DNA of 64,000 bases. Origin: Rubripirellula sp. GTDB taxonomy: Bacteria; Planctomycetota; Planctomycetia; Pirellulales; Pirellulaceae. The stretch is from assembly GCA_012270065.1 (NCBI GenBank), contig JAAXJB010000048.1, positions 23,112-87,111 on the forward strand, written 5' to 3'. Below the pieces are notes generated by a model. That model did no database searches, was not told the origin of the DNA, and saw only the letters and a program-made list of their open reading frames with translations. A program made the translations under genes and the position numbers. Positions 18,957 to 26,116 of this stretch are shown here, piece by piece; within the stretch, counting starts at the first letter, position 1; each line of letters begins with the position of its first letter.

Positions 18957-19393
18957 GGCAGTAACTCCAATGAGGCAAAGCTGCGAGTGCGGATTACGAT
19001 TGACGGTATCAACCAGCAAGACGCCTGTGATCAGTGCATTCACGTCATCGTAAGCATCGTTGCCGTTTGTTCAAAGCTGCGTCCCTTTTGGTGTTGGGAA
19101 GTGCGACTGCTTGCCAGACCTCAAGTGAAATTGAAGTCGTCTGCTTGTGGCACGCGGATCGTACCCGCAGCATCCGCAGTGCGGTTGTCCGCAATGCGAT
19201 GTGGCACTATCCGTGCCAATGAAAGCTCAGTCGGATGTAGCGGCCCGGGTTGCCTGTTCGTCTTTCCCAGGACTGCCACTTCAGGAACCAGAAGACAGCT
19301 TGCAGTGAGGCTGGTTCAATCACAACCAGGGGAACGGTAAGGAGATTTGGGCCGTGCTAATGCAAGCATATCGGGAAGTCAGATTTGATCGGC
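18957..19393. other. Intergenic gap between fliN-like and aldehyde dehydrogenase genes
   Basis: Both neighbours are leftward. I see no gene, repeat or clear hairpin in this stretch of more than 400 bases. The promoter of the dehydrogenase gene should be near its right-hand start, but none is recognisable. Confidence 0.3.
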
Positions 19394-19657
19394 TCAAGAC
19401 GATGGAGGCTCAAAGACTTCGCGAATACGGATACCGAACTTATCGCCGATTTTGATGGTTTCACCAGAAGCAATGGGAGAGCCACCCGCTTCGAGCGTCA
19501 GTGGGTCGTCGCAGTGCACGTCAAAAGTCAGCATGGCGCCGGGGACCAAATTCACGATTTCTTCCAGCGAGACGCTCTTGCGCGCCAAGGTGACGCAAAC
19601 AGGCGTTTGGATCGCCAGCACGGCACGCGTGTAGTCGGGATTTGCTTCGACACTCAT
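19394..19657 (-). CDS. fliN: FliN/SpoA-domain protein, flagellar motor switch type
   Basis: An 87-residue protein consisting of just a SpoA (surface presentation of antigens) domain. The conserved pattern L-A-R-K-S-V-S-L-E-E-I-V-N-L-V-P-G followed by I-A-S-G-E-T-I-K-I-G-D-K-F-G-I-R-I matches the C-terminal domain of FliN. FliN forms the cytoplasmic C-ring of the flagellar motor and sets rotation direction. It lacks the long N-terminal tail of enteric FliN (about 137 residues in total). No other motor gene lies next to it, so the role in a flagellum is inferred from family only. A type III secretion C-ring protein is the alternative. Confidence 0.82.
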   Translation of the reverse strand: MSVEANPDYTRAVLAIQTPVCVTLARKSVSLEEIVNLVPGAMLTFDVHCDDPLTLEAGGSPIASGETIKIGDKFGIRIREVFEPPSS

Positions 19658-19944
19658 AAGGGCGTCTTAATCTTCCTAAGAGGATTGGGTATCTGGGTTA
19701 TTTGGGGTAACCCTCCAATCGCTATTATCGGCATACGGATGCTCAAAGCTTGCCCAGACTCCTCTAATCGGCACCAAAAACCCCGATAAAGCAAGCATTT
19801 AAAGACGATACCCCCCACTGGAGGGTATGGGGACGCCTGTCACGAAGATACATTATGCCCTGCCTGAAGTGCGGGTTTTATTTTTCACGCACCTCAGCAT
19901 CGCATTTTGATTATCACTGTTCTTTTGAAATAGAAAGCTGCGAG

Positions 19945-20724
19945 ATGTGCCTACTGGCTGTTCAGTACCGCTTGGTCCCCGAAAGTCCCATTCTCGTCGC
20001 AGCAAATCGCGAGGAGTACATCGATCGCCCGAGTCTCCCACCCTCCATTCAATCCGGCAAACCACGTGTCCTGTGCGGAATTGACCAGAAGGCTGGCGGT
20101 TCCTGGTTGGGCGTGAATCAGAATGGACTGTTTGTTGGTCTCTGCAACAGAGCAACCGCAACGCCGCTCTTCGGGCAACGCTCCCGAGGTTTGCTAGCTT
20201 TGGATTTGCTCCGATGTACGTCGGCTAGCCGAGCTCTTGAGAAGGCAGAAACCGAATTTGCGAAGACGAGATACGATGGCTGCAACATTCTGATTGCCGA
20301 CGCCAAGAACGGATATGCGATCCATGCCGATGAACGCCAGGAAGTGGTGGAGTTGCAGGATGGCCTCAATATTATCGGTGCCCGTAACCTCAATGATCCC
20401 GAGGATCAACGAGTTCAGATGGCGAAGCGTCTCCTGACGCTGCAGACGTTGGACTCACCGGTCAAATTTCTTGCGGTCGCCAGTAAAGTGTTCGCCAGAG
20501 CCCCCGTGGGCCCGGGGCGTCCGAGCATGGTTGTCCGCAACGGTGACTATGGCACGGTTAGCAGCACTTTGATTGCTCTGGGAGTCAAGCCTCGGGATGC
20601 TATCTACCAGTTCAGCAACGGTGCTCCGGATGAGTCCAAGTACGAGGATTTTTCACCGATGCTGCGAGACATTCTGAGTCGTGGTCTTCGTGAGGCTCGT
20701 ACCAAGGCGAAGGCGCAGGGTTAG
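19945..20724 (+). CDS. NRDE (TANGO2-like) family protein
   Basis: Member of the NRDE/TANGO2 family, whose biochemical role in bacteria is not settled. The N-terminus M-C-L-L-A-V followed by A-A-N-R-E-E-Y is diagnostic; the usual N-R-D-E signature reads N-R-E-E here. G-G-S-W-L-G-V, G-L-F-V-G-L-C-N-R and R-G-L-L-A-L-D-L-L are other family blocks. I chose ATG at 19945, which puts the conserved Met-Cys at residues 1-2, as in other members. The open frame from 19855 adds 30 residues without homology. The protein is 259 residues long and appears cytosolic. Confidence 0.87.
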   Translation: MCLLAVQYRLVPESPILVAANREEYIDRPSLPPSIQSGKPRVLCGIDQKAGGSWLGVNQNGLFVGLCNRATATPLFGQRSRGLLALDLLRCTSASRALEKAETEFAKTRYDGCNILIADAKNGYAIHADERQEVVELQDGLNIIGARNLNDPEDQRVQMAKRLLTLQTLDSPVKFLAVASKVFARAPVGPGRPSMVVRNGDYGTVSSTLIALGVKPRDAIYQFSNGAPDESKYEDFSPMLRDILSRGLREARTKAKAQG

Positions 20725-20744
20725 TACGAAGCGTTGCTCCCCGG

Positions 20745-20792
20745 CGTGGCATGATCGTCACGTGGCATGATTGTCGCGTGGCATGATCGTCA
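20745..20792. repeat. Three copies of a 16-bp tandem repeat
   Basis: Three contiguous units of CGTGGCATGATCGTCA type start at 20745, 20761 and 20777. The middle copy differs at two or three bases. The block lies 20 nt after the NRDE gene stop codon. Confidence 0.9.
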
Positions 20793-20841
20793 ATCGGTTG
20801 CGATTTGGCGGTTGTGTTCAAAGCAAAGCCTTCTGTTCGGG

Positions 20842-20872
20842 AAAAACGCTGTCTGCTCAGAAAAGCAGACAG
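20842..20872 (-). terminator. Orphan terminator-like hairpin on the minus strand
   Basis: A perfect 9-bp stem (CTGTCTGCT and complement) with a 6-nt loop is followed, when read on the minus strand, by CG and five T residues. No protein gene on the minus strand ends here, so it either terminates an unannotated leftward RNA from 20873-21440 or is fortuitous. Confidence 0.45.
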
Positions 20873-21444
20873 GAAAACAGCAGATCAGCAGGCTCGCTTT
20901 GAGTTTCTGCCGCCTTTTCGCTCACGCAAGAAAAATGCATGGGCTTCTGGCAGGAGTCTTCTTGAAGAAGCCTGACCTGGAGAAGTCCATGATCGGTCGA
21001 AGCCTGCTATTTGATACGCGGGCGTCATCGTACGTTTGAGTCACCTGCCGAAGGTGATGCCATCAGCACTTGAATTCTTCTGATGCAGATTGGCCAGTCG
21101 GCGACACTGGGTGTCAACTGTTTGTTCTTCTGAGTCCGCGAACCTGTGTCGGTCTCGATAACATTGCCCATTCATTTGATTCCAGAGACAGCGGACAGCG
21201 TTGATCGGGTTTCTTCACAATCTTCAGAGGGTCGTTTCCACCCTTCCGTGGGCAAATCCTGCAGATGACTTGGCGTTCCTGGTCAGACCAGGCGGGCAAT
21301 GGCTTAGAATGGATTCAACTGATTCAGCAGAATCTTTCTGGATCGATACTTGCATCTTGTGTGGTTTTAGCCATTGTTGACTCACAGGATCACTCTGACC
21401 CCGCTTTGCAACGCTCATTCTTCTTCAACTCAATCTGGATTCTG

Positions 21445-22413
21445 ATGTCATCTGATGTTAACCCTGCCATCGAAGGTTCGCGTTGTTTGGTTACTGGGGG
21501 TGCCGGTTTCATTGGTTCCCATCTAGTCGAAGGCATTTTGGCTGCGGGCGGTAAGGTGCGCGTGCTCGACAACTTCAGTACCGGTTTCCGCCATAACCTC
21601 GACCAGTTTGAAGATGGGCAGGTGGAACTTCTGGAGGGCGACGCTTCCGATTTTGCGGTGGTGCAGCAGGCGGTCGTTGATGTTGATCTGGTTTTCCATG
21701 CGGCCGCGATGGCAAGCGTGCCACGCAGCATGCGGGAACCTGATTTATGCCATGCCTGGTGTACTACCAGTACTGTCAATTTATTGCAGGCGTCCGCGGC
21801 AGCGGGTGTGCGTCGTCTGGTGCTTTCTTCGACTAGCGCAGCTTATGGTGATTCCACATTTGTGTCCAAGCGTGAAACCGATCCATCGGCACCCTTGTCG
21901 CCTTATGCCGCTGCAAAGTTGGCAGCTGAGTCTTACTGTCATGCATTTCAGCGCAGCTTTGAAATCGAGACGGTAGTGCTGCGTTATTTCAATGTGTTTG
22001 GACCTCGCCAGGATCCAAAAAGTGAGTACAGCGCAGTCATTCCGAAATTTGTTTCCATGATTCTTTCGGGTGAACGCCCTGTGATTTTTGGTGACGGAAA
22101 CCAGTCGAGGGATTTCGTTTTTGTCAAAGATGTAGTGCAGGCAAATCTGCTTGCTGCGACCGCGGTGGATGCGCCCGGCGGTACCTTCAATATCGCCCGG
22201 GGAGAGCGAACAACTCTCTTGGAACTGCTGACCACGCTTCGCAAGATTCTTGATCAGCACATTGAGCCGATCCATGAACCACCAAGGGTGGGTGATGTTC
22301 GCGATTCGCTGGCGGACATTTCTGAAGCCCGGCGTCGATTGAATTTTGAACCCGCAACGACGATTGCCGAAGGTCTGCAACGCAGCGTTGAGTACTACCG
22401 CAGCCTCATCTGA
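21445..22413 (+). CDS. NAD-dependent epimerase/dehydratase (UDP-sugar 4-epimerase type)
   Basis: Extended short-chain dehydrogenase that would interconvert a nucleotide sugar, such as UDP-glucose/galactose or their N-acetyl forms, for surface polysaccharide synthesis. The Rossmann motif is G18-G-A-G21-F-I-G24. The catalytic pair is Y154-x3-K158 in P-Y-A-A-A-K, with the preceding S-S-T-S-A-A-Y-G strand. R-Y-F-N-V-F-G-P-R-Q-D-P and S-R-D-F-V-F-V-K-D-V place it near the WbpP / UDP-GlcNAc 4-epimerase branch. The start is ATG at 21445, giving 322 residues; an upstream extension to 21265 is not supported. Its stop codon directly abuts the stop of the convergent gene (TGATCA). Confidence 0.9.
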   Translation: MSSDVNPAIEGSRCLVTGGAGFIGSHLVEGILAAGGKVRVLDNFSTGFRHNLDQFEDGQVELLEGDASDFAVVQQAVVDVDLVFHAAAMASVPRSMREPDLCHAWCTTSTVNLLQASAAAGVRRLVLSSTSAAYGDSTFVSKRETDPSAPLSPYAAAKLAAESYCHAFQRSFEIETVVLRYFNVFGPRQDPKSEYSAVIPKFVSMILSGERPVIFGDGNQSRDFVFVKDVVQANLLAATAVDAPGGTFNIARGERTTLLELLTTLRKILDQHIEPIHEPPRVGDVRDSLADISEARRRLNFEPATTIAEGLQRSVEYYRSLI

Positions 22414-24381
22414 TCAGATGTTGGGTGGTGGAATGGGTTTCACCGATGGCGGCACAGTTTTGTAAGGCAGGTGGTAGTCTGCAAAAAGGTCTGCTCCGTA
22501 ACCGCGTCGCATTTCCCATTTTGCGCGAGCCGCCCATGGTGAACCAGGGTGATTTTTGATTACCGCGTCGAACTGCTGGTTGGCACGTTCGACGTATGGC
22601 TTCGCGTCTTCCGTGCGGATTTTCTTGACCGTGCGAAGGTCCCAGTGAACGAGTTTTCTGTTTCCCTTCATGGGGGCCGCTTTTTTAGGGTTGGCAATGA
22701 AGGCATCCAGGGCAACTCCATATTCATAGATCCTTGCCTGATAGGCGATCAGCTGAGCCAGAATCAGATCATAATTCGCCTGCCAGCGTGGATCGGGTTC
22801 CTGCTCCCTGAGATGCTGCCCCGAAAGCAGTGCTCTTTCGGCTTCAGCCATGTATCTCAGGTGCAGTTTTGCTTTTTCCTGTTCCCGTCTCGCCTGTTTG
22901 ATGAAGTCCTGTGGTTTCAGGGAAAATGCCAGCCGCATTTCAATCGCTTTTTTATTCGCCTCGGCGTACGGATTCAAATCCTGAATGACTTTCCAGATCA
23001 ACGATCTCAAGGGGAATTCGCTGCGATCAGCCAGTACCTCGATTTTTGCACGCAAGTCCGGGCGGTACGGCCGCAAGGCCTCCATGTCGTATTTTTCTTT
23101 GTAGCGGCCCACTAATTCGGCTTCTGCGCTTGGCAGCATGAAAAAGATTCCATTGGTTTCGCGGGCCAGGCGTGATTGTTCATAGGGTCCAAAGCCACTG
23201 CCGAAAGCATCACGCCTTCGATGAAATCCATTGGTTTGCAGCTGTTCAGGGAAAGCCGTTTCGGGTCCCCGGTCCATCTTCAAATAGTGGTGCCGGTTTG
23301 TCTGGGGGTGCTGCCAGTGCAGGTAGGCATAAGGTGAACCGAACACTGATTCGCGACCCAGTACATAGACTTTGCAATCAGCAGTCTTGGCGACGTTGAT
23401 CGCCTGCTCGATATATCCGTCGTTGTTTTGCCGGTCGCCACTTTCGTCACTGACAAGAACGAGTGCCATTTTTCTGCCACGGCGGGCAAGATCCCGGTAG
23501 ATTCCGATGGCGCGACCCACCGCCGAACTCATCAGCTCCCGCCCGCTGTTATCCACAGGTATCTCATCAATCGCTTTTCTGATCTCGTCACGATCAGACG
23601 TGGGTTGGTGTTGTGTGTGATCAATGAACATTTCACCGTAACTGGTGACTGCCGTCATTAACGCTGTTTTCGTTGTCTTGCTTTCCGTGCGACCGACAAT
23701 CCCCAGTTGCTCGTATACCGTTTCAATACGGTCTCTAATTTCCTGTTGGTCATCCTTCATGCTTTTGGATTGATCAAAGCACCACACCACCAGTACGGGG
23801 CCCTCATCAAGCATCCAGACAAGTTCCTGTGACAAACGATCCAGAGCATTCTGATAGCTGTCGACAATGTCACGTGCCTCACCTTTGACCTCACCGTCGG
23901 GCACTGCTTCAATCAGGGCAACCGGGTCCGGAATTCCAATCGTCGGTGCAGCGATGGTCAGTTGCGCAGTGTTGGCTTTTGCCATCAGTGATTGGTCAAG
24001 CGTCGGGAGGTTGGCTGCTGCAGCGGCTGCACTGACCGGGGCTGGAGCCGAGTTGAACAAAGCGACATTATCTAGAACCACGTCAATTTCCGGATCCAGT
24101 TCAACTTCAACGGGAGGGTCTTCCACGCGATCAGGAGCTGGGATAGCAACAAACCTTGCTTCCTCCTGTTCTATTTCCTCGTAAGTCACAACCGCCAACA
24201 GCAATAGAATTGCGGTGTGGACGAGCAGCGAAATCGTGGGTGGCATGATCCCGACCAATCGTTCACGGAACGTCAGCGGCTCATCATCCCAGTCATGTGC
24301 GTTGAGCTGCAGAGCGTCAGCGTTCTGGCCAGTGTTCTGCGTCGAGGGGGTTTTGTTGCCGAGGTGGCCTTGAGAAGACAT
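22414..24381 (-). CDS. Membrane-anchored von Willebrand factor A domain protein
   Basis: A 655-residue protein with a cytoplasmic N-terminus, one membrane helix (about 48-66), and a proline/acid-rich linker (80-110) followed by an Ala-rich stretch. A vWA domain from about residue 195 follows. Its MIDAS metal site D203-Q-S205-K-S207 is complete, with V-L-V-S-D-E-S-G-D further on. The C-terminal 250 residues are helical and charged, with no family I know. The layout suggests an envelope-spanning anchor whose large domain lies in the periplasm. It is the last of three leftward envelope genes that begin with the FlgI-like protein. Its substrate or partner is unknown. Confidence 0.8.
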   Translation of the reverse strand: MSSQGHLGNKTPSTQNTGQNADALQLNAHDWDDEPLTFRERLVGIMPPTISLLVHTAILLLLAVVTYEEIEQEEARFVAIPAPDRVEDPPVEVELDPEIDVVLDNVALFNSAPAPVSAAAAAANLPTLDQSLMAKANTAQLTIAAPTIGIPDPVALIEAVPDGEVKGEARDIVDSYQNALDRLSQELVWMLDEGPVLVVWCFDQSKSMKDDQQEIRDRIETVYEQLGIVGRTESKTTKTALMTAVTSYGEMFIDHTQHQPTSDRDEIRKAIDEIPVDNSGRELMSSAVGRAIGIYRDLARRGRKMALVLVSDESGDRQNNDGYIEQAINVAKTADCKVYVLGRESVFGSPYAYLHWQHPQTNRHHYLKMDRGPETAFPEQLQTNGFHRRRDAFGSGFGPYEQSRLARETNGIFFMLPSAEAELVGRYKEKYDMEALRPYRPDLRAKIEVLADRSEFPLRSLIWKVIQDLNPYAEANKKAIEMRLAFSLKPQDFIKQARREQEKAKLHLRYMAEAERALLSGQHLREQEPDPRWQANYDLILAQLIAYQARIYEYGVALDAFIANPKKAAPMKGNRKLVHWDLRTVKKIRTEDAKPYVERANQQFDAVIKNHPGSPWAARAKWEMRRGYGADLFADYHLPYKTVPPSVKPIPPPNI

Positions 24382-24673
24382 CGAACATTCTCGAACTTTG
24401 GAATTGGCATTCGTCTCACGGTTTCTGCCCCCATTGTAGCGAAGACATGCCGCAGCGAGACCGTGTTTTTGTCGTATTTATTGTCGCCTCGTCCACGGAT
24501 GATACGGCATCTTGATTCCTGCTTTCGTCAGTTCCGATCCTGTTGGAAAACCGGGCAACTGTATTTCTGTGCGATTTGAGCTGGCCTTCCGTGTCTGCCG
24601 GGAGAAATATTCATATGAGGTATGGCTGACCGATCGTGCGTCCAGCGATCACTGAACTGCGGATTTCCCAGAA

Positions 24674-24715
24674 AGATCAGAAGCCCCGGGAATGAGATCA
24701 GAAGCCCCAGGAACA
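24674..24715. repeat. Two copies of a 21-bp tandem repeat
   Basis: Two 21-bp units (core AGATCAGAAGCCCC) start at 24674 and 24695 and differ at a few positions. They are immediately followed by an unrelated 24-bp duplication. Confidence 0.9.
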
Positions 24716-24763
24716 CTGAGCCTTGTGCGCACGAGGATGCTGAGCCTTGTGAGCACGAGGATG
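24716..24763. repeat. Two copies of a 24-bp tandem repeat
   Basis: Two 24-bp units (core CTGAGCCTTGTG, then GCACGAGGATG) start at 24716 and 24740, with one mismatch near the middle. They directly adjoin the 21-bp repeat, so two unrelated duplications lie side by side. Confidence 0.9.
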
Positions 24764-24797
24764 CTGACATCGATAAAGAGGGTGAGCAGCGTTCTCG

Positions 24798-25973
24798 TCA
24801 TGTGGACGGCGAAGTGCGTTTCTGATATTCGCTCAAGCCGTGCAAGGCGTGGTAGAGCACACCGCATTCGAGATCAACATCAGCACATTGGTCCAGTACA
24901 TCACACAGTCGTCGTACGCTACGTTCGACCCAGGGTTCAAACAGCGTCTGTGTTGGGGCTGCAAGAGCAAGGAATTCAAGGACATGCCCCGTGCTGCCCA
25001 AAGTCTCTCCCAGATCGCGAGTCCAGCCGGGGCGATGCAGATAGGCAACCGAGTAGGAACCGTCAGGATTCTGATTCAGCTTTGCCAATTCAATGGCAGC
25101 CTTGATTACTGCATCAGCCTCTGCCCACACACCGGTGATGGGCAGTCCTTCACGTTTTCTCTGGTTCAAGGCCATCGCCATCCCAATCAAACGATGTGTT
25201 CCACCACAAACACTGTCTGTCAAACTCTGCTGCAATTCCGAGGCAAGCAGTGATTCGGTGGAGTATCGCGAACCATCGCGTGCCAGCCAGCGGTGGTCGG
25301 TGCTGCGGTAGGCGGTGAATGCGATCAACGTCCAGCTGAATTCACGTTCAAGATTACGAGGAACGTCATACTCTGCCTGGCGGATCCAGTCTTCCAATGT
25401 GAATGTGTGGTTTCTGCCTTGTATTTCGGTGTCCAGCGGTAGTTCAGCCTGGGCGATCACTGCCAGCCATTGATCTCGATGGCCTTGGCCGATTTTGGTC
25501 GATGGCTGCATTGCCATTCGCAAACCGGGACGTCCCGATGTTCCAAACTTGTCACCGCGTTCAGCTTCGAATCCGTTGACTTTGGAGCCCGACAGGAGAT
25601 AAGGCAAGGCTGGTAAGGAACCGGACGCGGTTTGTATTTCGAATTCGGACCCGTATGCCAGAACACCGTGCAACACTTGCCATGCCCCGTGGGTGGAACT
25701 GGATAATTCCCGCCGTTGCAGATTCTGTTTCAGAGTTCGCGAGACCAGAGTACTCAATGGCTCATCGGCCATCTTGTGGGTCTCAGAAACGGCTGTTCCC
25801 TTTTGCTCGTCGGGATGCTTTCCCGCTGGCTGATCCGATGCCACAGCTGATTTGCCGTCATCTGCTGTTTCGCCTGTCTGACCGGCCACTGGTATTCTGC
25901 TCGAACCGCTCAAAGGGCAACCCGAGAGGATCAGTGCGGCGATGGCTGGAATGAGATACTGGAACTGAAGCAT
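24798..25973 (-). CDS. Predicted lipoprotein with helical-barrel-like domain, unknown function
   Basis: I do not recognise the precise family. With the ATG at 25973 the protein has 391 residues and a clear lipoprotein signal ending L16-S-G-C19, so it should be lipid-anchored in the periplasm. A low-complexity linker of about 50 residues follows. The rest is helical, with patterns such as W-T-L-I-A-F-T-A-Y, G-T-H-R-L-I-G-M-A-M-A-L and N-P-D-G-S-Y-S-V-A-Y that resemble alpha/alpha-barrel (prenyltransferase-like toroid) proteins. No catalytic motif is visible. It starts 143 nt after the FlgI-like gene ends and may share its transcript. Confidence 0.7.
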   Translation of the reverse strand: MLQFQYLIPAIAALILSGCPLSGSSRIPVAGQTGETADDGKSAVASDQPAGKHPDEQKGTAVSETHKMADEPLSTLVSRTLKQNLQRRELSSSTHGAWQVLHGVLAYGSEFEIQTASGSLPALPYLLSGSKVNGFEAERGDKFGTSGRPGLRMAMQPSTKIGQGHRDQWLAVIAQAELPLDTEIQGRNHTFTLEDWIRQAEYDVPRNLEREFSWTLIAFTAYRSTDHRWLARDGSRYSTESLLASELQQSLTDSVCGGTHRLIGMAMALNQRKREGLPITGVWAEADAVIKAAIELAKLNQNPDGSYSVAYLHRPGWTRDLGETLGSTGHVLEFLALAAPTQTLFEPWVERSVRRLCDVLDQCADVDLECGVLYHALHGLSEYQKRTSPST

Positions 25974-26116
25974 AACGGACTTCAGCCTGCGTCGAACGCA
26001 TCGCGTTGTCAACTTGAGGATTCAGTTTCCCTGCGATTTATGCATTCTTTGACTGTTTTTTTCCGTCTAGGAAGGTCATGCCCATTTTGCCTGACTGGGA
26101 GCAGAGTTCGGATACG

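Larger units (their letters stand above)
20725..21444. other. Long intergenic gap with repeat and orphan hairpin
   Basis: This 720-nt stretch precedes the epimerase gene. It holds a 16-bp tandem repeat (20745-20792) and a hairpin with a T-run on the minus strand (20842-20872). A 90-codon frame at 20767-21039 begins inside the repeat and shows no homology, so I do not call it. The rest is unassigned. Confidence 0.4.
24382..24797. other. Intergenic gap with two consecutive tandem repeats
   Basis: Separates the lipoprotein gene from the vWA gene, both leftward. It contains two back-to-back tandem duplications (24674-24715 and 24716-24763). The promoter of the vWA gene would lie near 24390-24500, but no clear box pair is visible. 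Confidence 0.4.

Noticed and set aside
20767..21039. A 90-codon frame after the NRDE gene
   Set aside because: It begins inside the 16-bp tandem repeat and shows no recognisable features.
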